NCBI RefSeq assembly: GCF_006439395.2
Contig: NZ_CP083950.1
Coordinates: 4,126,001-4,190,000 of the forward strand
Length of the DNA: 64,000 nucleotides
Source of the DNA: Mesorhizobium sp. B4-1-4
GTDB lineage: Bacteria > Pseudomonadota > Alphaproteobacteria > Rhizobiales > Rhizobiaceae
Direction of reading: 5' to 3'
The notes below the pieces were generated by a model. That model did not search any database and had not been told where the DNA came from. It saw only the letters and a program-made list of their open reading frames with translations. How positions within the stretch are numbered: the first letter of the stretch is position 1; each line of letters starts with the position of its first letter. A program made the position numbers and the translations under genes. Of this stretch, positions 1 through 9,288 are shown one piece after another.

Positions 1-199
1 TCTCCAGCGCGTCGATGGAAAAATGGCCGGTCGGCATGGAAAGGCCGTTCTTGTCGAGTTCGGCGCGGAAGGCCTTCGGGTCGTCATACACCCCGCCGAA
101 GCCCTCGACCTCGGTGTAGCCCAGCTTGCCGAGTGTGGCGAGCACGCGTTCCCAGGGCTGGAAATTGCGGGCGCTGTAAAGTTGGAATGACCAGTTCAT
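1..199 (-). CDS. TIM-barrel sugar isomerase/epimerase, partial (C-terminus outside window)
   Basis: The reverse strand opens with MNWSFQLYSARNFQPWERVL and runs about 66 codons to the window edge, so only the N-terminus is visible. The pattern of an early SFQLYSAR strand followed by LGKLGYTEVEGFGG is typical of the AP-endonuclease-2/xylose-isomerase TIM-barrel superfamily (sugar phosphate isomerase/epimerase), where the first barrel strand is followed by 'L..lGY..VE'. It starts 52 bases downstream of the sugar importer ATPase and is probably the last gene, or a late gene, of that operon, acting on the imported sugar in the cytoplasm. The substrate cannot be told from the fragment. Confidence 0.75.
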   Translation of the reverse strand, partial: MNWSFQLYSARNFQPWERVLATLGKLGYTEVEGFGGVYDDPKAFRAELDKNGLSMPTGHFSIDALE

Positions 200-251
200 C
201 GTCTCTGTCCGTTCTGCTTGGGGGATCGTTTCAGGTGGTGATTCTCGGGAG

Positions 252-1352
252 CTAGATGCGGTTGCCGGCAGCGGCATCGAAGAGCGAAGCGCGCATAGGA
301 TCAAAGCCAATGCTGACAGCCTCGCCATTGTGCGGCGTGCGCTCGGCCGTGACCCGTACCGTGAAATTCTGCTTGCCGAGCTTCAGCCAAACCAGTGTGT
401 CGGAGCCCATAGGCTCGACGACCTCGACAGTTGCTGTGGCGCTGAATGGCCAGCCGGAGCCGCTGTTCAAGGCGACATGCTCCGGTCGGATGCCGAATAC
501 CGTCGGACCTGGCACCGGTTCCGTCTCGAAGGCATAGGTCGAAAGCGGGATACGAACACCCTCGGCGGCAAACAGCCAGCCGCTATTGTCCTTCTCCAGC
601 CTGCCCTCGATAAAATTCATCGCCGGCGAGCCGAGGAACCCGGCGACGAAACGGTTGACCGGGCGGTTGTAAATGGTCTGTGGCGCATCGAGCTGCTGGA
701 TGACGCCGCCCTTCATGACAGCGATGCGGTCGGCCAGCGTCATCGCCTCGATCTGGTCGTGGGTGACGTAAATCATGGTGTTCTGCAGCTTGCGGTGCAG
801 CAGCTTGATTTCTACGCGCAGTTCCGAGCGCAGCTTGGCGTCGAGATTGGACAACGGCTCATCGAACAGGAAGACATCGACATCACGCACCAGCGCCCGC
901 CCGATCGCCACGCGCTGGCGCTGCCCGCCGGAGAGCGCCGCCGGCTTGCGCTGCAGCAAGGGCTCGATCTGCAGGATCTCGGCCGCGCGCGCGATGCGCT
1001 TGGCGATCTCGTCCTTGGGTACGCCGGCGACGCGCAGGCCGAAGGACAGGTTCTTCTCCACCGTCATCTGCGGATAGAGCGCATAGGACTGGAACACCAT
1101 GCCGATGCCTCGGTCCTTGGGTTCTTCCCAGGTGACGTTCTTGCCCTTGATGAAGATGCTGCCTTCCGAGATGTCGAGCAGGCCGGCGATGCAATTGAGC
1201 AGGGTCGACTTGCCGCAGCCGGAGGGGCCGAGCAGCACGATGAACTCGCCTTCGGCGACATCGAGGTTGAGCGTCTTCAGCACGGAAACCGCGCCGAAGT
1301 TCAGCGACAGGTCCTGGATCGCAACGCTGGTGCCGTTTGCCGCCATCGCCAT
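252..1352 (-). CDS. Sugar ABC transporter ATP-binding protein (MalK/UgpC type)
   Basis: Cytoplasmic ATPase that energises import of a carbohydrate by the permease pair encoded just upstream. It has Walker A GPSGCGKST near residue 42, Q-loop VFQSYALYP, signature LSGGQRQRVAIGRAL, Walker B VFLFDEPLSNLD, H-loop VTHDQIEAM, and a C-terminal regulatory TOBE/OB region of the MalK type (FGIRPEHV). At 366 residues it has the usual family length. An open frame extends 14 codons further upstream, but the ATG at 1352 overlaps the permease stop by one base (TGATG), which is the expected coupled start. Last transporter gene of the operon 4520 to 252. Confidence 0.93.
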   Translation of the reverse strand: MAMAANGTSVAIQDLSLNFGAVSVLKTLNLDVAEGEFIVLLGPSGCGKSTLLNCIAGLLDISEGSIFIKGKNVTWEEPKDRGIGMVFQSYALYPQMTVEKNLSFGLRVAGVPKDEIAKRIARAAEILQIEPLLQRKPAALSGGQRQRVAIGRALVRDVDVFLFDEPLSNLDAKLRSELRVEIKLLHRKLQNTMIYVTHDQIEAMTLADRIAVMKGGVIQQLDAPQTIYNRPVNRFVAGFLGSPAMNFIEGRLEKDNSGWLFAAEGVRIPLSTYAFETEPVPGPTVFGIRPEHVALNSGSGWPFSATATVEVVEPMGSDTLVWLKLGKQNFTVRVTAERTPHNGEAVSIGFDPMRASLFDAAAGNRI

Positions 1353-2281
1353 CACCCTTTCACCGCGCCGGCGGCAATGCCGCGCACGAACCATCTGCCG
1401 GAGACGAAATAGATGACGAGCGGCACCGCCGCTGTCAGAATGGTGGCCGCCATATTGACATTGTACTCCCGCACGCCGGTCGTGGTGTTGACGATGTTGT
1501 TGAGCTGCACCGTCATCGGCCAGTTGGAGCGCCCGGCAAACACGATGCCGAACAGGAAGTCGTTCCAGATACCGGTCACCTGCAGGATGACGGCGACGAC
1601 CGTGATCGGCACCGACATCGGCAGCATGATGTAGATGAAGATGCGCCAGAAACCGGCGCCGTCGACGCGCGCCGCCTTGAACAGTTCGACCGGCATCGCC
1701 GCATAGAAATTGCGGAACAGCAGCGTCAGGATGGGCATTCCGAAGATCGTGTGCACGATGATGATGCCGGGCAGGGTCGCGAACAGCCCGACCGAGCTCA
1801 GTCCGATGATCAGCGGATAAATCACGACCTGATACGGCACGAAAGCGCCGAACACGAGCAACCCGAACAGCAGGTTGGCGCCCTTGTATGGCCAGAAGGT
1901 CAGCGCGTAACCGTTGATCGAGGCGCAGATGATCGAGATGACCACGCTCGGGACGGTGATCTTCAGCGAATTGTAGAAACCTGGACTGAGGCCGTTGCAG
2001 TCACGGCCGGTGCAGGCGTGAAGCCAGGCATCGGCCCAGGGCTGAAAGGTCGGGTCGCCCGGAAAGTTGAAAAGATGCCCCAGCCTGATCTCGGGCATCC
2101 CCTTCAGTGAAGTGACGACCATGATGTAGACCGGAATGAGGAAGAAGAGCGCCGCGACGATCAGGAAAGCGTAGATGCCGATGCGGCCGGCCGATATCCG
2201 TCGCGGCTTCGGCCCGAAGGGCGCAGCCTGATCCGGCGCTTCTTGCATCGGCCGGCTTGCCGTGGTTTGCACGGCGCTCAT
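1352..2281 (-). CDS. Sugar ABC transporter permease (MalG type)
   Basis: Inner-membrane subunit of about 309 residues with a first membrane segment near residues 28-50 (IGIYAFLIVAALFFLIPVYI) and further hydrophobic spans. The cytoplasmic EAA loop reads as VELFKAARVDGAGFWRIFIY, the coupling helix that contacts the ATPase. It ends in the WFVRGIAAGAVKG tail common in MalG-type proteins. The frame stays open for about 175 codons upstream, but the ATG at 2281 overlaps the preceding permease stop (ATGA), which fixes the start. A periplasmic loop with two cysteines (HACTGRDC) lies between the first two membrane spans. Pairs with the permease at 2278-3174. Confidence 0.92.
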   Translation of the reverse strand: MSAVQTTASRPMQEAPDQAAPFGPKPRRISAGRIGIYAFLIVAALFFLIPVYIMVVTSLKGMPEIRLGHLFNFPGDPTFQPWADAWLHACTGRDCNGLSPGFYNSLKITVPSVVISIICASINGYALTFWPYKGANLLFGLLVFGAFVPYQVVIYPLIIGLSSVGLFATLPGIIIVHTIFGMPILTLLFRNFYAAMPVELFKAARVDGAGFWRIFIYIMLPMSVPITVVAVILQVTGIWNDFLFGIVFAGRSNWPMTVQLNNIVNTTTGVREYNVNMAATILTAAVPLVIYFVSGRWFVRGIAAGAVKG

Positions 2282-3174
2282 ACGCCCGCTTCCTGCACTC
2301 GGTTGCGCCGCCACAGTACAAGTCCGGCGAACGCCAGCACGATCAGCACCGGCAGCAGCATCATCGTTGCAGCCGCCATGCCCTGGCCGACATTCTGGCG
2401 CACGGTGATGAGCTGGATGACATAGACGGCCGGCATGGATGTCGCGATGCCGGGACCACCACCGGTCATCGCGATGACCAGATCGTAGACGCGCACCACG
2501 CCGACGCACTGGAGAACGAAGGCGGTAGCGAACGCACCCTTCATCATTGGTGCCACGATGGACACATGCGTGCGCCACGTCGGAATACCGTCCACTCTCG
2601 CCGCCTTCCATATCTCCTCGTCGACGCCGCGCAGGCCTGCAAGCAGGATCGCCATCGTCACGCCCGAGCCCTGCCAGATGCCCGCCACGACCAGCGCATA
2701 GATCGCGGTATTGGCATCGACCAAGGGGGCGAAGCTGAAGCTCAACCAGCCCAGATTGCGCATCGCCTCCTGCAGGCCGAGATTGGGATCGAGCACCCAT
2801 TGCCACACAAGTCCGGTGACGATCAGCGACATGGCAAAGGGATAGAGGAAGATCGAGCGGAACAGGTCTTCCTGGCGGATGCGCTGGTCCATGAAAACGG
2901 CGAGCAAATAGCCGAACACCATGTTGCAGGTGATCGACATCAGGCCGAAGAACCAGATGTTGTTGACCGAGACGAGCCAGCGGTTATCGGCCCAAAGGCG
3001 CCTGTACTGCGCCAGGCCGACAAAATCATAGGTGGGGAAGAGCTTGGAACTGGTGAAGGACCACAGCACCGAGAAGCCGATGCCGATCACGAACACGCCC
3101 ACGGCGACGAGAATCATCGGTATCGTCCCGATCACCGCGGGCAGGTGAAATCTCTGCCTCCAGCTCTTCTGCAT
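2278..3174 (-). CDS. Sugar ABC transporter permease (MalF type)
   Basis: Inner-membrane permease of 298 residues. A short N-terminal tail precedes the first span (VIGTIPMILVAVGVFVIGIG), and about six spans are visible. The EAA-type loop is EEIWKAARVDGIPTWRTHVS. It forms the translocation pore with the MalG-type subunit whose start codon overlaps this stop codon. It lies 95 bases downstream of the binding protein gene, and that gap holds a stem-loop. The sugar is not identifiable from sequence, though the binding protein resembles glucose/mannose-type family 1 receptors. Confidence 0.92.
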   Translation of the reverse strand: MQKSWRQRFHLPAVIGTIPMILVAVGVFVIGIGFSVLWSFTSSKLFPTYDFVGLAQYRRLWADNRWLVSVNNIWFFGLMSITCNMVFGYLLAVFMDQRIRQEDLFRSIFLYPFAMSLIVTGLVWQWVLDPNLGLQEAMRNLGWLSFSFAPLVDANTAIYALVVAGIWQGSGVTMAILLAGLRGVDEEIWKAARVDGIPTWRTHVSIVAPMMKGAFATAFVLQCVGVVRVYDLVIAMTGGGPGIATSMPAVYVIQLITVRQNVGQGMAAATMMLLPVLIVLAFAGLVLWRRNRVQEAGV

Positions 3175-3225
3175 CGTCCGTTCTTCTCCACCTCACCAGG
3201 ACCCTGGGCAGGCCAGGGCAAGAAT

Positions 3226-3253
3226 GGAGGCGTCACCCCGGGGCGGCGCCTCC
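3226..3253 (-). terminator. Intercistronic stem-loop between binding-protein and permease genes
   Basis: GGAGGCG pairs with CGCCTCC across a GC-rich centre in the gap between the solute-binding gene and the first permease. There is no U-tract, so this is more likely an mRNA-stabilising or attenuating structure, as between malE and malF, than a full terminator. Confidence 0.5.
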
Positions 3254-3269
3254 AGGTGCCGGTCGGTTC

Positions 3270-4520
3270 CTAGTCGGAATTGCCGATGATGGTGGCGAAC
3301 TTCGCCGTGGCGTCGTCGGCCGTCATGGAGTCGTCGGCGAAGAACTGCGCGACGAGTTCATTAAGCTGCTGGTTGGTGTTCTCGGTGATGAACCTATTGG
3401 TCGCGGTGACGATCTTGGCCGGATCTTCCACGGCTTTCAGCGCCTTCTGCATGCACGGATCGGCCGTCGACATATCGACGTCGCCGCGCACGGGCATGGA
3501 ACCCTTGGCATTGTTGAACGCGACCTGGACCTCCGGGCTGATGAGCAGGGCCGCAAGTCGCTTCTGCGCCGCCTCGACATCAGCATTGCCCTGCTTGAAG
3601 AACACGATGATGTCGCCGTCGGTGCTGACAACCGGCTTGTCCTCGTTGAGGCCAATCATGCAGCCGAAATCCTTGACACCGGTCATGCCGGCGGCCGCGA
3701 ATTCGCCGCGCGCCCAGTCGCCCATCACTTGAAGCCCGGCCTTGCCGGTGATCAGCAAGTTGGTGGTGTCGTTCCAGTTGCGGTTGGCGTAGCCGTTGTC
3801 GGTGAACTGCTTCAGCGCCCTCAGCTGCGTGAACACGCTTTTCATCTCGGGACCGCCGGCAATTTCGGCACTCTTCTTGGTATACATCTCGTCGCGCTTG
3901 GCGACACCGAGAGCCTCGGTAACCATGTCTTGGAAAAGCAACTGGATCTGCCAGCCATTGCCGTCGCCGCCGATAGCGAAGGGAATGAAGCCTGCCTCCT
4001 TGATCTTCGGCGCGGCCGCGATGAAATCAGCCATGTTCTTCGGCTCCGGCACGCCCGCTTTCGCGAATACCGGCTTGGAGTACCAGGCCCAGTAATTCGA
4101 GTGGATGTTGACCGGGACGCACCACCAGTGGCCGTTAACGAGACAGGCGCTGCCGATCGCTTTCGGGCGAATGACCTCGTCCCATTTGCCGGCGGTCGCG
4201 ACATCGGTGAGGTCGAGCAGCTTGCCGCCTGAAATCAATTCCTCGTACTGCCGGCCGGGATTGAACTGAGCCGCACCGGGCGGGTCGCCGCCGAGCACGC
4301 GCTGCATGACGGTCGAGCGGGCCGTCTCGCCCAGAGCAATGGCGCTGTCCACCCACTTGTCGCCGTGGCCGTCGTTGTCGAAGGCCTTTGCGAACTGCGA
4401 GACCGCCGCCGACTCGCCCTTCGACGTCCACCAGTGAATTACTTCCAGGTTGGCCGCGGCCGCGGCAAAATCGAACGCCACCGTCGCCGCGAACGCAGCG
4501 GTCAGGACTTTGTATCGCAT
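3270..4520 (-). CDS. Periplasmic sugar-binding protein, ABC family 1
   Basis: Receptor of 416 residues that captures a sugar in the periplasm. The signal peptide is MRYKVLTAAFAATVAFDFAA, cleaved near residue 22, and the mature part starts NLEVIHWWTSKGE, the typical first strand of family 1 (UgpB/MalE-like) receptors that bind glucose, mannose or glucosides. W, Y and D-rich stretches (NYWAWYSKPVF, GDGNGWQIQ) are consistent with stacking onto a sugar ring. Three cysteines are visible (ACLVNGHWWC, CMIGL). The RBS region GGAGGAAACC precedes the ATG. It is the first gene of the operon, facing the LacI regulator, with an operator about 20 bases upstream of the start. Confidence 0.92.
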   Translation of the reverse strand: MRYKVLTAAFAATVAFDFAAAAANLEVIHWWTSKGESAAVSQFAKAFDNDGHGDKWVDSAIALGETARSTVMQRVLGGDPPGAAQFNPGRQYEELISGGKLLDLTDVATAGKWDEVIRPKAIGSACLVNGHWWCVPVNIHSNYWAWYSKPVFAKAGVPEPKNMADFIAAAPKIKEAGFIPFAIGGDGNGWQIQLLFQDMVTEALGVAKRDEMYTKKSAEIAGGPEMKSVFTQLRALKQFTDNGYANRNWNDTTNLLITGKAGLQVMGDWARGEFAAAGMTGVKDFGCMIGLNEDKPVVSTDGDIIVFFKQGNADVEAAQKRLAALLISPEVQVAFNNAKGSMPVRGDVDMSTADPCMQKALKAVEDPAKIVTATNRFITENTNQQLNELVAQFFADDSMTADDATAKFATIIGNSD

Positions 4521-4536
4521 TTCGGTTTCCTCCCAG

Positions 4537-4556
4537 AATCTGAAACGTTACAGATT
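4537..4556. promoter_or_regulatory. LacI-family operator 1, in front of the sugar ABC operon
   Basis: AATCTGAAACGTTACAGATT has perfect 6-base outer arms (AATCTG/CAGATT) around a central ACGT, the CG-centred architecture of LacI-family operators. It lies 17 bases from the binding-protein start codon, so bound repressor would block the operon. The second site at 4815-4834 is its mirror image. Confidence 0.7.
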
Positions 4557-4814
4557 TTCGATAGGGCAATTGCGCTGATGACGCAACCCCAGGCACGAAG
4601 CCCGCCGGACATTTTTTCGGGCCCCGAATAAAATGGGACCGACCATCAAAGCTTCTGTGCGTCGCAATATGAGCTATCGCAGTGCAAAACAGCCAAACTC
4701 CCACGAGGGTCCGCACCAAGCTCACAAGAGGCGGCGCTTCGCCCTTGGATTCCCAAAGAGAATTCAGGCTCGTGCGTTCACCTTCAAATACGCCGGTCGG
4801 CGAACGAGATTGGC

Positions 4815-4834
4815 AATCTGTAACGTTTCAGTAT
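4815..4834. promoter_or_regulatory. LacI-family operator 2, near the regulator gene
   Basis: The core CTGTAACGTTTCAG (4818-4831) is the exact reverse complement of the core at 4540-4553. It lies about 100 bases upstream of the LacI gene, suggesting autoregulation or DNA looping between two sites about 280 bases apart. The intergenic stretch 4521-4932 holds these two sites and no gene. Confidence 0.7.
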
Positions 4835-4932
4835 ATTGGCACCCCTCACCGGGCCTGAAGTCACGCCGCGCTGCTAATCGCGGCGATTGCCGACCCGGTG
4901 TGCGGCTGCTAAGCGCCTGACGGGCGGGATGA

Positions 4933-5976
4933 ATGGACAGACGACGCACGGACAAGGGTCACGAAACGTCGGCGCAAGGGCGGCCGACGCTGAAGACGCT
5001 TGCCTTCATGACCGGGCTCGGCGTCACCACCGTGTCGCGCGCGCTGAAGGATGCGCCGGAGATCGGCGCCGAGACTAGGCGCCGTGTCCAACTTGTGGCC
5101 AAGCAGATCGGCTATCGCCCAAACCGCGCCGGAGTGCGCCTGCGCACCGGCAAGACCAACGTCATCAGCCTTGTGCTCAACACCGAGCATGAGCTGATGA
5201 GCTTCGTCTCTGACATCATCTATGGCGTCACGGAAGTCATCGCCGGTACGCCTTACCATCTGATCGTCACGCCCTACTCGCGCTTGCAGGATCCGCTTGA
5301 TCCGGTCCGCTATCTCGTGGAGACGGGCTCCGCCGATGGCGTCATCATTTCACGCACACAGCCGAACGATCCAAGGGCCCGCTACTTGCTGGAGCACGGC
5401 ATCCCCTTCGCAACGCACGGCCGCACCGACATGGGGCTGGTGCACCCCTTTCATGATTTCGACAATTACGCCTTCGCGACCGAGGCGGTGCGCCATCTCG
5501 CCGGCATGGGCCGGCATCGGCTTGCTCTGCTGGCACCGCCGGTCGGTTTGACCTATCACCGCCACACGGTGAACGGCTTTGCAGATGCGCTGAGCGAAGT
5601 CGGCGCCTCGGAGGTGCCGTTCAACACGGTTTCCATCGACCACTCGATCGAGGAGATCAGGACCAGGACCGCGCAGTTGATGCGGCGCGATATCAGGCCG
5701 GACGGGATCATCAGCAGTGCCGCCGCCGCGACGCTCGCCATCGTGGCCGGCATAGAGGACGCCGGCCTGAAGCTCGGCCGCGATGTCGATGTGGTATCGA
5801 AGCAGTCGTCGGAGCTGCTGCACCTGTTCCGGCATGAATTGCTGGTCGTCAACGAAGACTTCCGGCTGGCCGGCTCCGAGCTTGCCCGCTCGGTGCTCGG
5901 CTGGATCGGCGGCGCCGCACCCGGCTCGCTGCAGAGCCTGAGCGAGCCGAAGGGGGTAGTGGCCTATGGCGGTTAG
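4933..5976 (+). CDS. LacI-family transcriptional regulator
   Basis: Protein of 347 residues. The N-terminal helix-turn-helix and hinge helix read TLKTLAFMTGLGVTTVSRAL then VAKQIGYRPNRAG (about residues 19-66), followed by a periplasmic-binding-protein-like sugar sensing domain. It is divergent from the sugar importer operon, and the paired CTGNAACGTTNCAG sites between them fit a local repressor released by the transported sugar. The first about 18 residues are basic and may be an extension; an ATG at 4929 is in another frame. The ligand is unknown. Confidence 0.92.
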   Translation: MDRRRTDKGHETSAQGRPTLKTLAFMTGLGVTTVSRALKDAPEIGAETRRRVQLVAKQIGYRPNRAGVRLRTGKTNVISLVLNTEHELMSFVSDIIYGVTEVIAGTPYHLIVTPYSRLQDPLDPVRYLVETGSADGVIISRTQPNDPRARYLLEHGIPFATHGRTDMGLVHPFHDFDNYAFATEAVRHLAGMGRHRLALLAPPVGLTYHRHTVNGFADALSEVGASEVPFNTVSIDHSIEEIRTRTAQLMRRDIRPDGIISSAAAATLAIVAGIEDAGLKLGRDVDVVSKQSSELLHLFRHELLVVNEDFRLAGSELARSVLGWIGGAAPGSLQSLSEPKGVVAYGG

Positions 5977-5988
5977 CCAGGCTCTGGT

Positions 5989-7416
5989 CTAGCCGGCAGC
6001 GCCGCTGCCCCACGGTCCATGGAAGGCGCCCTGCTCGCCGATGCGCTCGAAGCCATGCGCGCCGAAGAAGTCGCGCTGCGCCTGGATCAGGTTGGAAGTG
6101 CCGCGGCCCTGGCGGTAGCTGTCGAAATAGGCAAGTGCGGAAGACAGCGCCGGCACTGGCGAACCGGCCTCCGAGGCCCGCGCCACCACGCGGCGCAGCG
6201 ACGGATGCGCTTCCTTCATCATGGCGATGAAGGCCGGCGCCATCAAAAGGTTGGTCGAAGCGCCGCCGCTGCCGAAAGCCTCGGCCATCGTGTCCAACAT
6301 CTGCGAGCGGATGATGCAGCCGGCACGCCAGATCTTGGCGATGGTCGGCATCGGCAGGTTCCAGTTGAATTCCTTCGAGGCGCCGCTCATCACCGCGAAA
6401 CCTTGCGCATAGGCGGCGATCTTGCCGGCGAACAGCGCCAGTTCGAGGTCCTTCAGCAGCGCGTCCTTGTCGCCGGGAATCTTCGTCACGCCGACATCGC
6501 CATAGGCCTTTTCGGCCGCCAGCCGCTCGTCCTTGAGCGATGACAGAACGCGCGCCGCCACCGCCGCCTCGATCGCGGTCGCTGGAATACCAAGTTGCTG
6601 CGCCTCGATGACAGACCATTTGCCGGTGCCCTTCTGGCCAGCGCGGTCGAGGATGATGTCGACTACCGGCTTGCCGGTCTTCGGATCGTCGGCGGCCAGC
6701 ACTTTGGCGGTGATCTCGATCAGGTAGGAGTTCAGCCGGCCCTTTTTCCAATCCTCAAAAACCGCGCCGATCTCCTTCGGCCCCATGCCCAGGCCGTCTC
6801 GCAGGACGCCATAGATTTCGGCGATCATCTGCATGTCGGCATATTCGATGCCGTTATGGATGGTCTTGACGAAATGTCCGGCGCCGTCGGTGCCGAGCCA
6901 GGCGGCGCAGGGCTCATCCCTGAACTTGGCGGAGATGGCGGTCAGCACTTTCTCGACACGCTTCCAGGAGTCCTCCGTGCCGCCGACCATGATCGACGGT
7001 CCGTGGCGCGCACCCTCCTCACCGCCGGACACGCCCATGCCGATGAAGGTGAGGCCCGAGCCGGACAGCTCGGAAAAGCGCCGCATCGTGTCGCGGAAAT
7101 TGGCATTGCCGGCGTCGATGACGATGTCGTTGTTGGACAGCACACCGCGCAGGGCTTCGATCTGTTCGTCGACCGGCTTGCCGGCCAGCACCATGATGAT
7201 GATCGGGCGCGGCGGCCGGATCGCCGCGGCAAGTTCCTCCAGGCTGTAGCAGGGAACAATCATATCCCTGAGCGCACCGGCATTCTCGACGAAGGCGTCC
7301 GTGCGTGCCTTGGTCCGGTTGAAGACGGCGATGCGGTGCCCATGCTCGGCAATATTGAGCGCCAGGTTGGAACCCATCGTGCCAAGGCCGATCAGGCCTA
7401 TTTCGGCTTTTTCCAT
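5989..7416 (-). CDS. gnd: 6-phosphogluconate dehydrogenase (decarboxylating)
   Basis: Cytoplasmic enzyme converting 6-phosphogluconate and NADP+ to ribulose 5-phosphate, CO2 and NADPH in the oxidative pentose phosphate pathway. It has 475 residues, the length of the long (homodimeric) family. The Rossmann motif GLGTMGSNLA is near residue 10, NRTKA follows the second strand (NADP preference), the substrate loop is GVSGGEEGARHGPSIM, the catalytic lysine/asparagine motif is HFVKTIHNGIEY, and the C-terminal tail has FFGAHGFERI. It converges tail to tail with the LacI gene, 12 bases apart. It may feed from the neighbouring sugar importer but is a housekeeping enzyme. Confidence 0.95.
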   Translation of the reverse strand: MEKAEIGLIGLGTMGSNLALNIAEHGHRIAVFNRTKARTDAFVENAGALRDMIVPCYSLEELAAAIRPPRPIIIMVLAGKPVDEQIEALRGVLSNNDIVIDAGNANFRDTMRRFSELSGSGLTFIGMGVSGGEEGARHGPSIMVGGTEDSWKRVEKVLTAISAKFRDEPCAAWLGTDGAGHFVKTIHNGIEYADMQMIAEIYGVLRDGLGMGPKEIGAVFEDWKKGRLNSYLIEITAKVLAADDPKTGKPVVDIILDRAGQKGTGKWSVIEAQQLGIPATAIEAAVAARVLSSLKDERLAAEKAYGDVGVTKIPGDKDALLKDLELALFAGKIAAYAQGFAVMSGASKEFNWNLPMPTIAKIWRAGCIIRSQMLDTMAEAFGSGGASTNLLMAPAFIAMMKEAHPSLRRVVARASEAGSPVPALSSALAYFDSYRQGRGTSNLIQAQRDFFGAHGFERIGEQGAFHGPWGSGAAG

Positions 7417-7468
7417 CGTTTCTTCCCTGCTTCCGGATCGTCTGTTGAGCCGCGATTTGCGGGCGATA

Positions 7469-7504
7469 CCCGTTCTTCCCGGGATGCCCGTTCTTTCCAG
7501 GATG
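7469..7504. repeat. Two-copy 18-bp tandem repeat
   Basis: CCCGTTCTTCCCGGGATG is followed directly by CCCGTTCTTTCCAGGATG (16 of 18 identical), upstream of gnd. No known function; it may be a simple duplication in the leader region. Confidence 0.5.
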
Positions 7505-7596
7505 ATTGACGGGCCTTCAGGCCGCCGTCAACCGCCTCGCCAATTTGTGTTGCCAGTAAGCCGCCGAGTCCGCCTTGCAGGCGACCATATGGAAAA

Positions 7597-9233
7597 TCAC
7601 GGCCTGATGTCCACCGGCGCTTCGATCTTCACCATCTCGAAATCCGAGACCAGGATGTTGAGGCGAACCGTCCAGCGGCCTTGTACCGGGATGACGAGGT
7701 TGTCGATACGCCAGCCGCCATTGCCGGATTTGGTCGCCGCGCGCTTCAGCGGTTCGATTCCGGAATCCGGTTTCGACAGCACCAACGTCACTTCCCTGGC
7801 ATCGAGCGGCCCGAAATCGCCGGTCATGATAATCATCGAGGCGGCGACCGGCCCGGCATGACCCGGCGTGATGGAGAGATCGGCCATTGCCTGCAGCGCA
7901 TGGATGTGGATTGAAACCGGCTGTGCCGCCGCGATCGCCAGGGCCCGTGGCGGCGGCGTGAAGCGCCAGCCCGCGGCGACGCCGAAGATCGCCAGCACGA
8001 TCAGCATTTCGACGCCGATCGAGCGGGTGAGCCTGCGTTGCACCTCCGTTGAGCCCCCCTCGGCCGAGGCGGTGAGTTTCCAGCGATTGACGGCGGCAAG
8101 CGTGAACAGGAAGACCAGCAATGCGAGCTTGTCCAGCAGCAGCCGGCCATAGGCGGTGCCGATCAGCGCCGGGGGCGTCTGTACCTGGATGATGGCGAGG
8201 ACGACGCCGGCCGCGGCAAGCACGGCCACGAAGGCAGGATCGTCCATGAGAAGCGGCGCAGGAACGCAAGAGCGTCGACCGTTTGGCGCTTCAGCGCGAG
8301 ACCGAGCGGCACCAGTGCGCCGGCCCAGAAAGCAATGCCGGCGCCATGGACGAACACCGACGGCCGTGTCAGCCATTGCGGCTCGGCCGCACTGGCATGG
8401 CCGCTGGCCGCGAGCGCGAGACCAACGCCAGCCAGACCGGCAAGGGCAAATGGCTTGCCCAACACACGCGGTCCAGCCAGCGACAGCAGGCCCAGCCCTA
8501 GCGCGATCAGGGCGATCAGCACCGTCCAGCCGAAGCTGGTGCCGAGCCCGGTCCGCCAGATCATCGGTTGCGCCAGCTGAGTGAGCGGCGCCCCCAGCGC
8601 ATCGAGCCCTTGGAAACCAAGCGAGAGGGGTGCCGCCACCAGCCCGCACAGGATCGCGGCCGTCACGAAGCGCTGGCCGGCGCGTCCGTCCCCGGCCAGC
8701 CAGGCAAGGGCGAAGGCGCCGCCGACGCCGAGGAAAAGGCCGATATAGAGAAACACCTTGCCGATCCAGATCGCCGATCGTTGCGGCCAGTCGACCGCCT
8801 CGGACACGACGGGTGGTTCGCTCGGCGCGCCGATGGAAAATAAGAGCGAGCCGCCGACCGGATGCCCGTCGGCGGATATGACACGCCAGCTCAGCACATG
8901 GGTGCCGGACTTCAGCGCCCGCGGATTGTCGATCTCGACCGTCTGGTCGCTGAGGCGGAAGGATGTCAGCGGCATCGGCGTGCCGTCAGGTTTCACCAGC
9001 GTCAGCACCAGCGGCGAAACCGGCTCGCTGAAAGTCAGTAAGAACCGCGCCGGAGCCTGTGCCAGCACGGCACCGTCGGCCGGTTCAGTCTTGATCAACG
9101 CGGCATGGGCAAAGGCCTGGCTCGTCGAAACCATGACGATAAACGCCATGACCACGCAGAGCAGACCGCCGGCTGCCCAGCCGGCGCCCTTGCTGATCAC
9201 AGCGGCCCTCTGAAGTGGGAATATCGCGTTCAT
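7597..9233 (-). pseudogene. CopC-CopD (YcnJ-type) copper protein, frameshifted
   Basis: Two overlapping frames together make one CopC-CopD fusion. The first frame starts at the ATG at 9233: signal peptide ending SQAFA, then the CopC domain (HAALIKTEPADGAVLAQAPA, with the copper-site histidine at the mature N-terminus; SWRVISADGHPVGG), then CopD membrane spans to about 8245 (DALAFLRRFSWTILP). The other frame continues with AFVAVLAAAGVVLAIIQVQ, further spans and a periplasmic tail ending VDIRP at 7597. The switch needs a -1 shift, and the join suggests loss of one CTGC/TGCC unit. The normal role is periplasmic copper binding and uptake across the inner membrane. It could be a true pseudogene or a sequencing error. 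Confidence 0.8.
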
Positions 9234-9288
9234 GTCGTCGCCACCGAACTGGCGGCGCGCCCTGCGGACCGAGCGCGCCGCCAGGAGA

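Noticed and set aside
7517..7596. Continuation of an open frame downstream of the CopC-CopD gene
   Set aside because: The third frame over this stretch is an unrelated reading; the CopD tail ends at 7597 with a normal C-terminus.
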